Assembly (NCBI GenBank): GCA_017871115.1 | Contig: JAFCIZ010000006.1 | Location: 930,001-994,000, forward strand | DNA length: 64,000 nucleotides | DNA from: Cunninghamella blakesleeana | Taxonomy: Eukaryota; Mucoromycota; Mucoromycetes; Mucorales; Cunninghamellaceae | Direction: 5' to 3' | Shown: one piece after another, positions 36,833 through 48,430 of the stretch | Layout: each line of letters opens with the position of its first letter | Position numbering within the stretch: position 1 is the stretch's first letter | Made by a program: the position numbers and the translations under genes | The notes under the pieces: model-generated | The model's database searches: none | What the model was told of the DNA's origin: nothing | Seen by the model: the letters and a program-made list of their open reading frames with translations, nothing else

Positions 36833-38309
36833 TTATTTTTTTCTATATAAACGAATAAAATAACGCATATTATCAACTGGCAATGGATATTTTAGATTAT
36901 CCCCACACCTATATTTGAAAATAGATCAATGACAAATTAAAAAAAAAAAAAAATGAATACAAAGTTTTTGTTTCTCAGGAACCATTTTTCTTTTTTTAAA
37001 AAAATCATCATATATTATTTTACCTGTACCACCGTGAATCTTCAGAAATAACACATTCAAAATCTGAAATAGCATCCAGTAGCATATATACCATATAAGT
37101 CTTATTACCAACTTTTAAGTGAGAGAATGATCCAGCCGATTCAACAACCTAATATATATATATATATATATATTTCACATTAAAAAAAAAATATAAGTAT
37201 ATTAAAAAAAGTCTATTTTTCTTTTGTCTTTTTTTCCCAACATCTTTCATATATTTCTATCGTGCCATATAATTTCAAATATATTAATATAATACATACC
37301 AAGAGATAAGCACCTTTTTTCATAGAAGATACCAATGTTTGAATAAGAGCCATGGCATCAGCTTTTTTAATAAATAATTCATTCATAACAAACATAAAAG
37401 TAATCAAATCTGACTGAGCAATTCTTTCAGAAGTAATAGTAGAAAGTGCTTCACGATCTAAGATATCCCCTTTGACATAAGTACAAGTTAATTGATCCTC
37501 AGTTAATTTCCATTCTCGAGTAGTGTGCAACTCAAATTTATCCAAAACTGCTTTCCATTCACCAAGATCTTGCATTAATAAATGAACCTTTTGTCGTTCT
37601 GCTGGTACACGAGTCATGGCTGCTGACAAAGCTACTAATTCTGACCCACTGCCTGAACCTATTGCATAAATCGTTGTACGCTTGGCTAATAATTTCAATA
37701 ATGGTGGCAAACAAAATATATGATAGTAACAAAGTGCTCTTCCCTAATCAAAAATAATATACATATATATATAAATGAGTTTTATTTTTTTTAAAACTCT
37801 TTCTTTTACATAACATGTGTATATATTTTTTTAAGGATAATTATAATTTATATTATATTATTTCATTTTAATTTTACCGGTACGTAGGCAGCACTATATA
37901 CATCCAAGTTGTTATCGTTGGTGAAAATATCTTCATATTCACGTTGTACAAAGTTGGCTTTAATTGTTTGTAAAGTAGTTCCAAAATCCTTCCTTGAGAA
38001 AGTGTCAAAACAAGATCGTCGAATACCAGATAATATACCTTTTTAATATATAAATGTATATGTATATATGAACAAATATGTATAAATATTATTATTATTA
38101 TTATTATCATTAATGATTTATATATACGCATACATTATATTGATTATTTAGTACTATTTATTTATTATTTAAAAATTACTTTGATCTGCATCTTTTCCAA
38201 GTATCTTCCATCTTTCTATTAAGGCTTCTTTATCATAACTAGCTGTAGGTTTCTTTTTTGTTTTATTTAATGATAAATTTTCTAATTGCTCTGTTACTTT
38301 TTCTGCCAT
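36833..38309 (-). CDS. SAM-dependent methyltransferase, Bmt6-like (25S rRNA m3U)
   Basis: Five exons, 38309..38180, 38038..37878, 37743..37300, 37148..37024 and 36908..36833, give 311 residues. The N-terminus is basic; the core has SAAYVPGRALCYYHIFCLPPLL, then IYAIGSGSGSELVAL, a glycine-rich SAM loop, an acidic strand end (LLMQDLGEW), DILDREAL and SDLITFMFVMNELF, motif order of a Rossmann methyltransferase. The PGRALCYY block and order resemble the fungal Methyltransf_34/Bmt6 family, which methylates uridine in 25S rRNA; that assignment is from recall of motifs and is less certain than the enzyme class. It is divergent from ERG26 with 196 bp between starts. Confidence 0.8.
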
Positions 38310-38505
38310 TATCTGATCAATAATAATCTATTTATTTATTTATTTATTATTTAAATAGAGAATAGGTAAAAAAAATTGAAAGCACTGGAGAATTTTTTTA
38401 AAAAAATTAACAATTAAACCCCGCCAAAGTTTTCAATAAATTAAACTTTTTTTTAAACTCTTCAGTTTTCTTTTTTTATTCTATTTTGAAAATAAAAATA
38501 CCACT
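38310..38505. promoter_or_regulatory. Compact bidirectional promoter (Bmt6-like / ERG26)
   Basis: 196 bp separate two divergent ATGs. It contains (ATTT)n at about 38332-38350, an AACCCCGCC patch at 38417 and poly-T near 38449. Shared control is inferred from the distance only. Confidence 0.45.
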
Positions 38506-39822
38506 ATGCCTAATTCATATCTTGTTATTGGAGGAAATGGTTTCTTAGGTCGTCATGTTATCGATCAAATTCGTAAACGACAAGATGGTTCAACTATTGC
38601 TGTATTTGATATTACTAAACCAAATGAACCTGAGCAAGATGTTGAATATCATGTAGGTGATCTTCGTAAATATGATGATGTATTGAGAGCAATGAAAGGA
38701 ATTACAGCTGTTATTCATACCGCTTCTCCACCTCATGTAAATTCAAGTAATCCACCTCGTGATTTATATTTTTCTATTAATGTGGATGGTACAAAAAATG
38801 TTATCAAAGCCTGTCAAGAAGCTCATATTCATGTTTTAGTCGTTACAAGCTCTGGAAGTGTTATTTCTACTGGTGAACCAATGGTTAACATCGATGAAAG
38901 CGCTCCTTACCCTCCTGTAGCTATTGATGTATATACAGAATCAAAGGTAATATAAATGATCCACTATTTTATTATTATTATTATCACTTTTATTTTTTAA
39001 GTTATACACGAATGAACATTAATGAGTTTTGTATTATATTAATGATACTCAAATTTTTATTTTATTTTATTTTATTTTATTTTTCAAAAAAAAAAAAAAA
39101 GAGAGAATGTGAAAAAGTAGTTTTAGCAGCAGATGGTATCGACGGACTTCGTACTTGTACAATTCGCCCTTCTGCAATTTTTGGCCCTGGTGATCGTCAA
39201 CTTATACCTGGTATGCTTGAAGTCTGTCAAAGAGGTCAACATCGATTCCAAATTGGTAACAATACATCATTAATGGATTTCACTTATGTTGGTAATATTG
39301 CTTATGCTCATGTCCTCGCTGCTGAAAAATTAGCTTTAGATCACCACAATTCTCCCGTTGGTGGTCAAGCTTTTAATCTTACTAATGGTACTCCTATTCC
39401 ATTCTGGGATTTTGCTTCCAAAGTATGGTATGAATATGGTATGCATATGCCTAAATCCAAAAAAATCATTTTATCTTATAATGCTAGTATGATTATCGCA
39501 GCTATTAGTGAATCCATTTATAACTTTAAGGCTCTCTTTTGGGATAAAAGTACTCTTAAGGAAGGTATGACTCGATCAAGAATTAAGCAAGCAATGAGTT
39601 CTCGTTATTTTAATATTGATAAAGCTCGTACTTTACTTGGATATGAACCTCAAGTAGATTTAGAAGAAGGGATTAAATTAAGTATTGAAGTAAGTCGTAA
39701 AAAAAAAAAAAAGATAGAAAGGAAAAGATGTATATAATCGAAAAGTTACTCATAATCTTTTTTTTTTAAAAAAAATAATTTTAATAATATAGTATTACAA
39801 AAAGAATAACCCTAAAAAATAG
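38506..39822 (+). CDS. ERG26: Sterol-4-alpha-carboxylate 3-dehydrogenase (decarboxylating)
   Basis: Three exons, 38506..38946, 39102..39689 and 39793..39822, give 352 residues, close to yeast Erg26 (349). NAD(P)-binding Rossmann start SYLVIGGNGFLGRHVI, D at the beta2 end, GDLRKYDDVLRAM, TASPP, VDGTKNVIKACQE, VVTSSGSVI, catalytic Tyr143 and Lys147 (YTESK, at the exon 1 end), RPSAIFGPGDRQLIPGML, DFTYVGNIAYAHVLAAEKL, and the terminal YEPQVDLEEGIKLSIE are all family features. It removes the C4 carboxylate during ergosterol synthesis at the ER. The exon 2 acceptor lies in a poly-A stretch (AAAAAAG|AGAGAA), unusual but required by frame. The last exon encodes only nine residues. Confidence 0.95.
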
Positions 39823-39925
39823 ATGTACTCTTTCAATTGTTGATTATATTTTATTAATAGAATAAAAAAATACCTTTTAATCAAACTAATAAATATACTC
39901 GCTCATACACAACTACTATTAATCT

Positions 39926-39977
<52 letters not shown>

Positions 39978-40140
39978 ACATAATTTTCTAAAAAATATAT
40001 ATAATATATAACATTAGGTGATTATAAACTTCCAATATATACATAATGCATGTTTATAATACTGTCATATTGATATTTGTTTATTTCTTATTTATTTTTT
40101 TAAAAAATATCCTTTTTTATACATTAAAAAAAAAAAACTT
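39823..40140. other. Convergent spacer with a long (AT)n
   Basis: 318 bp between ERG26 and RPB3. An (AT)n dinucleotide run of about 45 bp sits at 39928-39973. Confidence 0.5.
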
Positions 40141-42025
40141 CTAGAAATTCCAGCTTGAATTATCTTGTTCTTTAGTATCTACTTCTTCTTGAATCTGCAT
40201 TTGTACATAAGCTAATTTATCTACTAATGTTTTCATTGCCATGGTTACTACTTCTTCAGGTGCTAATGAACCAACAGTCTATTTATTAATAAAAGAAAAA
40301 GAAAAAAATAGCATAATGATCATTAAATAAATTTACGTCAATATATTTATATACTTGTATAAATACTTGTATATATGTTTAAAATTAAATCTTACTTCAG
40401 TTTCAAAATAGAATCGTTCAGGTTTAGCATTATAATCAAAAGCTATTTAAATATATTAAAAAAAGGAAAAAAAAGAAAAAGAAAAAGTAAATAAAAAGTG
40501 TGTATTTTAAAAGAAAAACACTTTTTTTATAATCTAATAAAAACTTACGTTCATCCTTTTCTGGTTCTCTTTCTTCTAAAGCATTTTTACTCTTTGGCCT
40601 ATATGGTCATTATAATAATAAATAATAAAAAAGTGAAAAGAATCAATATATATTAAGTCAATATAAATATTTATCAATCGCTAATTAATACATATACTTA
40701 TATATATATATATATATATACTTAGTTATAACTTACCATTCAGCTTCAGAATCTTCATACCAATATGTTGTATGCCTTAATTTATTATGAGGGTCATATT
40801 CAAACGCAACACCACTAATAGGACTCCACTTTGCATGTTCTTTGGCTACACCCTAAAAACATTAAAATCAAGATAATATTAGCTATAATTTATCCTTTAT
40901 CAATTGACTTTTTTTTTAAATGAATAAATAAATACCTTTTTTGCAATACATTTCAATTTTATTTCATGTCCTTTTCTTAATTTGACAAGTAAAATACCAG
41001 TGTCATTTTTATCTATTAAATATTCAAAATAATAAAAATAATAATAAATAAATATTAATTAATATATAATATACTATTACCCATATTTCGATACATTGAT
41101 AACGCATTTATTAACATCTCCCTTTATAATAATAATCAATGATTTACCTTGAGTTACAGGAATAAAAGCAGGATTAGAAGTAATCAAATCTCGACTTGTT
41201 ACTTCTTTAGTTCTATCCTCTGTACACTTTACATGAAGAGTAAGTTCTACAGAACATTCAGGGCAATATTGTGAACAAGTACAATCCTAGTATACAAAAT
41301 AAAAAAATAAAACAAAAAAACAAAAAGAATAGAAAAAGATAGTAATAATAATATTAATATTAATAAAGGTAAATTGAACGTTCAGAATTAATATTTAATA
41401 TAACTGATCGAATCTATATGGGATTATTATTCATTCTTTCTTTATTGTCATTATTACCCGAGTGTAACGTAATTTTTCTACTTCTCTACTGTCGATAGGC
41501 ACCATACCTAAACGGTGAGCTAAAAATTCGTCAGCCAGTACAGTTGTATTCGTTTCAATTTCTACCATATCAATTGCTATATATATGTAAAATGGCAAAT
41601 AAAAAAATAAAGAGAAAGAGAGAGTCCATACGAATATATGCGTATAGTAGATCAAATATAAATGGGAGATATTTTATTATTTTTACTGTTGAAGTAATTT
41701 TAATTATATATATATATATGTCGTCATCCATTATGCATTTGTTATTATATTTCATCATATTCTTTCTTTACCAACTGTTGGAACTTCCGCAATCATTACT
41801 CTTCGAAGTGAATTAGCTACACTAAATGATATCAAATAAATGTATATAAAATATTATTTAAATTAAACGCTTGTTTTTTCGTTTTATTATTTATAATATT
41901 TAATTGTAATGTATATTTTTATACCTTAAATCTGTATCACTTAAAATAAAATTAATACTATCTTTTGTGAGCTCTCGAATGGTAATATTTGGCCCACCTA
42001 CCCCATAAGAAGTATTCATATCCAT
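40141..42025 (-). CDS. RPB3: RNA polymerase II subunit RPB3
   Basis: Nine exons: 42025..41925, 41821..41772, 41576..41458, 41286..41148, 41012..40936, 40852..40737, 40598..40549, 40442..40396, 40278..40141; 278 residues. The alpha-like dimerisation motif ([24 protein letters not shown]) and the zinc site [11 protein letters not shown] (C-x-C-x3-C-x2-C) are intact, followed by the RPB3 block [39 protein letters not shown] and [15 protein letters not shown]. It assembles with RPB11, RPB10 and RPB12 to nucleate Pol II. Length is slightly below yeast (318), since the acidic tail is shorter. Exon 2 (50 nt) and exon 8 (47 nt) are short. A Ser replaces the Arg usual before VANSLRR. Confidence 0.97.
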
Positions 42026-42441
42026 TTTATAAATATAATATGCAAAATATTATTAAAAAAGGTAGGGGAATAGAAGTAAAAGAAAAAAAAGAAGTGGAGA
42101 AAAAGGGATAAAAAAAGTGTGAAGCCAAAATTTATGATCAAAGGTCACAAACCATTTCGCGGAAATTAAAAAAATCCCAATATGATTGATTTATGCAATT
42201 GTTAGCTTTTCATTTTTACTTTGACAAAATATAATTATACAATAGAAGCAAAAACAAAATTATACATTAAAAAATACTATATATGATATCTGCCATTTTC
42301 CAATATTTTTTTAATACTATTCGTTTTTTAACTAGTTCATATTTTTTTATGGAATTAAATTATTTATTAAGTAAAAATACCTATTAATCTCATCTTTTAT
42401 AAACATATTAAAAAAATCAACAGAATGAAATAATTTATCTT
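42026..42441. other. Region upstream of RPB3 and of the small ORF
   Basis: 416 bp, AT-rich, with one GC-richer word (aaaggtcacaaaccatttcgcgg, near 42140). Possible divergent promoter; no defined site. Confidence 0.35.
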
Positions 42442-42615
42442 ATGTCTATTTTTCTTTCTTTTTTTAGTTTTAATTATCATGGAAATAAGAAAAAAAAACT
42501 CTATCAAGATCATTCTCTTATAATTGTTGCCACCGCTTTGCTTACAATATGCTGTATCGTTACTCTCTTACTCTTGATACTGACTTGCTTGATAAATAAA
42601 CTTGTGAAAAGGTAG
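42442..42615 (+). CDS. 57-residue single-pass membrane microprotein (candidate)
   Basis: Below usual ORF cut-offs. ATG at 42442, TAG at 42613. After a short N-terminus (MSIFLSFFSFNYHGNKKKKLYQDH) comes one long hydrophobic helix with SLIIVATALLTICCIVTLLL and a basic end NKLVKR, the typical charge order of a tail-anchored or single-pass protein. The codons in this stretch are less A/T-homopolymeric than the surroundings, which favours coding. Alternative: a GTAGTA donor-like site at 42612 could make this the 5' exon of a longer gene, but no clear next exon is visible. No family is recognised. Confidence 0.4.
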   Translation: MSIFLSFFSFNYHGNKKKKLYQDHSLIIVATALLTICCIVTLLLLILTCLINKLVKR

Positions 42616-43025
42616 TATATACTTTTTCATGTTCATAAAGATATTTATTTTTATAAATGAAGTCAATGCATTTTTAATCTTTTATTTTCTTTTATATCTC
42701 TATGTTTCTTCCAAACTTTTTTTGCTTTTTCTTTTTTTTTATGGTAGAATATATACGTATAATCATTATTTTTATTATATTGCAAATATATATATCATTA
42801 TATCCATTTATAGTTTTTAATAATATTTTATTATTTTATGATATATTTTCTCAGTTTTCCTTTTTATAAAAAATTAGTTTATTTTTATTCATAATTTACA
42901 TATCCAAACAAAATTCCTTCCACGTCATATTTCCGTAGTAAAGTAGTTTTTTAGTTTAGAGTAAAACTCATTTAAGGAACCATTGGACCACCAGCATTCA
43001 TAGTGTATAAAAAAATATATCCAGC

Positions 43026-43064
<39 letters not shown>

Positions 43065-43296
43065 GGTTACCAATATGTTACTCGCTCTATGTATGATTAA
43101 CAAAATAACTGTATTCCATAATATTGGAATATATATTCATGTTCATAAGACTGAAATAAGTAGAAGAGAGAAAGAAAACTAACTTAGTTCCTTTTATTGT
43201 TGGCATCAAAAGAAAGAAAGAAAAAAGATATGAACGAGTTAACCAAAAACAATAATAATAAATATAAAAAATTATAACAAGTAATATCGATTAGCA
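42616..43296. other. Convergent spacer with a 35-bp poly-A
   Basis: Contains an uninterrupted A run at 43027-43061 and AT-rich sequence. Nothing else is supported. Confidence 0.4.
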
Positions 43297-45596
43297 TCAT
43301 TGGCTGTTAGGCACGCCATTTGTTTTCTGAGCTTTGTAATCCTCATATAACAAATCAAAAAAGGACGGATCATTCTATAATACATATAAAAAAATATAAA
43401 AATAAAGAGTAAGAATCACCTTACATGCATGTATAAAAAGTAATAATAAAAATAAATTACCTGGACGATATTAAGAAATTGTTGAATAAATTCAGGTTTT
43501 GAAAGAAAACGCTGTTGTTGATGTTGCTGACTTCCACCTAAACGTTTATTAATTTCTTGTTGAGCTAAAGCAAGTGTTTGTTGTGGCATGAGTGGGGTGA
43601 CATTACTAAAAGATGATCTAGATGATGAAGGTAAACCTGGTCCAGGAGATCCATGTAAAGTTGCAGTGGAAGAATTGGTTGAAAATTCATTTTGGCCATT
43701 GATTCCATTGACATTCAAATGATGATGAGGGTGTGGATGAGGATGATGGCTGTTACTATCACTACCATTATTATTATTGTCATTTCCATGACCATAACCG
43801 TTACTATTAGTAGGACTAGGTGCATTTAACATTCCACCTTGAAGAGCTTGTAATAATAATGCCGAATTTCTTCCTGGTGCTTGGTTAGAATTTCGAGATG
43901 CACCGCTATTACTATTATTATTATTATTATTGCTATTATCTACCATTGGACCTGGTGTATATGGTTTAGTCAATTCTTTTCCAAAAAGTACATGAGGTGG
44001 TACAGCCATTGTATTAGGTGTGGAGGAAGATGAACTTAGTGGAGGTGGTTGAGGTAATTGATGTTGTTGTTGATGATGAGGTGGAGGTGGGGTACCAAAT
44101 AACATATTTGCTGCTGTAGGGTGCATTGGTGGTGGTGGGGATGGCATGTGCTGCATATTTTTTTGATCATCAATAGTAGCCTTTTTTAACATCTCTAATA
44201 TTTTATTACCATTATTCCATTCAGCTGGTGGTGGAGGTGGATGATGAGGGTGATGATGAGGAGGTACCGGAGAAGGAATATGGAATTGTTGCTGTTGCTG
44301 TTGGTGCTGTTGTTGTTGCTGCTGCTGCTGTTGCTGTTGCTGTGTATCGTTATTTATAGCAGATTTTTGTAATAATTCTAATAGTCTATTGCCATTTGGT
44401 GGTTCGGATGGATGAGGCTGAGGCATAATAAGTTCAGCTTTTGGAAGAGAAAACTCAGGTGTATGATCCGATACAGGTGGTGGAGGTGGTACCCATTGAT
44501 TTATAGGTGTATCTTGGAATGGAGGTAACATAGCAGGTGAAGGGTGTTGAAACGGATGTTGTTGTTTTTGTTCCATTTGTTCAGGACCATATTCATTTGG
44601 AGGGTGATGACGTGGTGTTGCATTTTTTAACATGGATAGTAAATCAACTGCAGCTACAGATGCTGGCTGATCAGGTTGTGGATTTGATTGCGTCGTTTGA
44701 TTTGATTTTGCTGATAATTCTTTTTGAATACCATCGTGTAATCTGAAAATAAATACATATAAATATATAAATGCGTTTATTTTTATATGAGAAAAGAATA
44801 ATCACAAGAATAATATATGATATAAATACGTTTATACATATATATATATATAGTTAGATATATTGATTCGTTATTTACCGTGTGATTTTAGATAATAATC
44901 TCTTTCTATCGTTTTCTTCATATAACCAAAATGCATATCTTTCGCCTAATAAATTAATAAAGAAATATTATCAATATACCTTATCGCACTTTTATATTCC
45001 TAGATTTTAAATAACAATAATAACACTAATAATACCAATAGTAATAGTAATATTTATTATAATAATAAAAATAAAAATAAAAATTACTTACCACCTTTTG
45101 TTGAATACATAATAAAATTTTGTTGTAACTCCATATCTTCAAAGTCAGTAAGGTATAACGTATAATTTTCCATCGCTAAACGATTCATAATATATACAGC
45201 AAAATATGGTGGAGCGTTTCTATAAAAAGTCATTGTTTCAATAAAGAAAGAAATTATATTATAATTAACATATCTCATCTAACGTGTTTCAATCCTTAAT
45301 TTATCATTTAATATCCTTATTATTATTATTATTATTTACCTCTGAACTAAAAAGAGTACACCTTCAATAGATTTTTTTACCTATATAAATTAATAAAAAA
45401 CTATAATATAAATAAATTTGTATTTACCTTTGGATATATGTTTATATATTTTTCGTTAGCGTATTACCCATTCACGTTTTTCTTGTGAAAAATTATATAG
45501 AACTGAATGAGGGCTTTGATCTAGGATATTCACTATAGCAGGATCATATCGTTTTATAGCTTTTAAATTTAGTTTTTTCCTTTCTACTTTATCCAT
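43297..45596 (-). CDS. DCP1: mRNA decapping activator DCP1
   Basis: Six exons, 45596..45468, 45380..45340, 45219..45092, 44945..44879, 44742..43461 and 43374..43297, give 574 residues, much longer than yeast Dcp1 (231). The EVH1-like domain is residues 1-122: LNLKAIKRYDPAIVNIL, VLYNFSQEKREWVKKSIEGVLFLVQR, PYFAVYIMNRLAMENYTLYL, FAFWLYEENDRKRLL-like end. The long middle is Pro/Gln/His/Asn-rich with repeated leucine words (LLSMLKNA, NRLLELLQKSA, NKILEMLKKA, ALLLQALQGG). The C-terminal block KPEFIQQFLNIVQNDPSFF and the last exon resemble the Dcp1 trimerisation region. Dcp1 activates Dcp2 to remove the 5' cap in P-bodies. Gln and Asn runs suggest phase-separating behaviour (inference). Confidence 0.94.
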
Positions 45597-48104
45597 ATTT
45601 ATTAATAAAAAATATAATTATAATTATGGTAATAATAAAATAATAATATTTGTATATTAAATAGAATAATAAATATGACAAAATCAAATAAAAATAATAA
45701 TTATAATATAAAATAAAGGAGAAGAAAAGAGAAAGAGAAAAAAAAAATTGGGAAAGCATGGATGATGATTATTTTTTTCAAAAAATATAGTTTTTAAACA
45801 CCGCTCTTTTTTTTTCGGCCAATCCATCTTAATTTTATATATAAATATATTATTATATCTTTAGTATATATACATTTAATGATGCTTGAAACTGGATATG
45901 TTGACAATTTTTATTTATCAGTTGTTTCAAAATTTTTCAAACGATTACTTTTTTATTTATTTATTAGAAATACAACATGATATAAACATATTAGTATACG
46001 CTATGTTGTAACCCATAAAAGGAAACTTAAAAACTTTACATACATGATAAAAAAAAAAGCGAAATCAGAAAGAAAGAAAGAAAAAGAAAGGTACTAGATT
46101 TCATTTTTTTTATTTCATATATTTTTCAAACATATATTGGAGAGATAAAAGATAAATATTCATTTGATTGTTTTAAAAATAAAAAGAAATTCGTACAATC
46201 CACTTAATAATAATAAGTTTCTACGAGGATACTATTAAACTTGGTTAAACTATCATCAAAATGGAAATGTGTGGTTTGGATAAATGTTATACATCACAAT
46301 AATTAATAAGTAAATAAATTTTTACCTATGGTATGAATAAAATATAAACAATATAGCTATTTACTTGCAAGCCAGAGTATTACACTATTAGTATCCATTG
46401 TACCTCGTTGATATTTCTTAAAAAAGAAAGATGATCGATAGACAGGAATTGACGCAAAGGCCAGATGACAAATCCTGCTGTCAAGAAAATAAATAATTAT
46501 AAAAAGGAAAATAAAAAGAACTAACTACCATCTTTGTTAAATAGAAACTCATTTTGGATAAAATGAAGCATTATCTTATAATAACAAAAGAGTGCTAGCT
46601 CGATTAAAGATGCATTAAATTAAAGAATAAAACAACATTTTGGGTAAAAAATGATCACCACCATAAATAGAGTCAGAACATCATCTTCAATACAATAAAT
46701 AGTAATATAATAAATAAGCTTAGGCTATCATATTGAATAAATTCTAATCATAGTCTCTAATAACAAAAATGATCAGCACTTGCTAGAAAAAAAAAAAAGA
46801 CTAATATTTAATGATAAATAAAGAAAAAAAAAATATTAGAATTTGAAAAAATATTATCATCTTGAGAAAATAAAAGGATAAATATCACATGTAATACTAG
46901 GAAAACATTGTGAATTGTAAAACGAGTTAGTACTTCAACTTAATAAAAGAATGCCAATTAAAGAAGAAAGATTAATTTCAACAGCATGAATAAAATCAAG
47001 TAATTATATAGAATAAAATAATATAAACATTTTCAAAAAACAGACTAACCAAATTGGACAAAAACAAATTGACACATTGGTTACAGACAGATCAATTTGG
47101 CGATTGAAAAAAAGTATCATATGTAAAACTAAAATATTAACTTGAATAATTAAAAAATGTAGTATCTTATTGAATAAAAAATGAGCACCAACTCAAATAA
47201 AAAAAGTCTAGTATATATTAACTTGTTAATTCAAACAAATATATTTATAGAGTAGTTCCATTACAAGTAATAAATCTGTTTTATTAATTCAATATATATA
47301 AATTAGATTATTGTGCTACATTATACACATACATATAATAATAATAATAATAATGATAATAATGATATTTACCATAAGGTCTTACCTTTACATTAAGAAA
47401 CATATTTATTTGTTTTAAAATGAAAGGTTCAAAAAAAAATTAATAGTATTCACTCAATTTTTCTTTTTTTTCTGATCTATTAAAAATATCAAAAATCGGT
47501 ATTTAAAATAACAAAATTGCATCAATTTTTGGTAATTTCTTTTTCCTCTTTTCTTCACATTTTATTGTTTATTTTTTTTTATAAAAATCATAGCATATGT
47601 TAATAATAATAATAATTCAAAAGAGTCATATAAATTATTGAATAAGAGCAGTAGATAACAATGAAATTTGTAAATTTAGAAAAACTACATGTTGCCGAAC
47701 AAAGCGAAGATATACGGATATATAAGTATTTCTATGTTAGAACCATTGTTAAAAATTCTGTACATATATGTATATCTATATTAAATAAAATGATAGCAAG
47801 TTCATTTGTTATATAAAAATTATTTATTGTAATTAGAAAAAAAGAAAAAAAAAAAGGGATCATAGGAAAATAAGAGCTCATATGATGATAATAAATTGGC
47901 CATTTTTTTGCTGGGCTATTTTCTTTTTTTTGGTGTTTTTGTTTGTTGTTTTTGTTATTTTTATATTTTATGACCATTTCTATTTTTAATTATTATCTAC
48001 AAATAAAAAAATAAAATAAAAAAAAAGTCAAAACAAAAGGTGGATATATATTTGTTTAAGTATTAAATAGTTTATTTAATAATATATTATTTCAAGTAAA
48101 ATAT

Positions 48105-48144
<40 letters not shown>

Positions 48145-48430
48145 AGAGGTAATAAATAAAAAAGTAAAGCATGTACAAAATTATTGGTTATAAGATGGGA
48201 AAGTAAATGGGTAAATAAAATAAGAAAAAATAAAATAAAATTTTTTCTCATCATACTATTATAAATTTAGGAGAAAATGATTATGAAATTATAAAATATA
48301 CAAAATAATGGATTAAATTTAGGAGATGGAATAAGATATATAAGAAAAAAAAAAAAATAAGGGAAAGAAAAATAGCTATTTACAAAAAGGAATTGTTTTC
48401 AAAATTAATAAAAACGTGATATATAATAAT
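45597..48430. other. 2.8-kb gene-free block with decayed repeat-like words
   Basis: Between DCP1 and the kinase no frame with coding character is seen on either strand. From about 46380 to 47250 the sequence is unlike the flanking homopolymer-rich spacers: recurring words of the type TTGAATAAA, AAATGA(T/G)CA(C/G)CA and AGTCTAGTAT recur at uneven spacing, as in an old, mutated repeat. Poly-T at 48112-48139. (AAT)n near 47338-47356. Confidence 0.45.

Noticed and set aside
42975..43005. Minus-strand nine-residue end MNAGGPMVP as a possible last exon
   Set aside because: No acceptor precedes it in the right phase and no upstream exon can be assigned.
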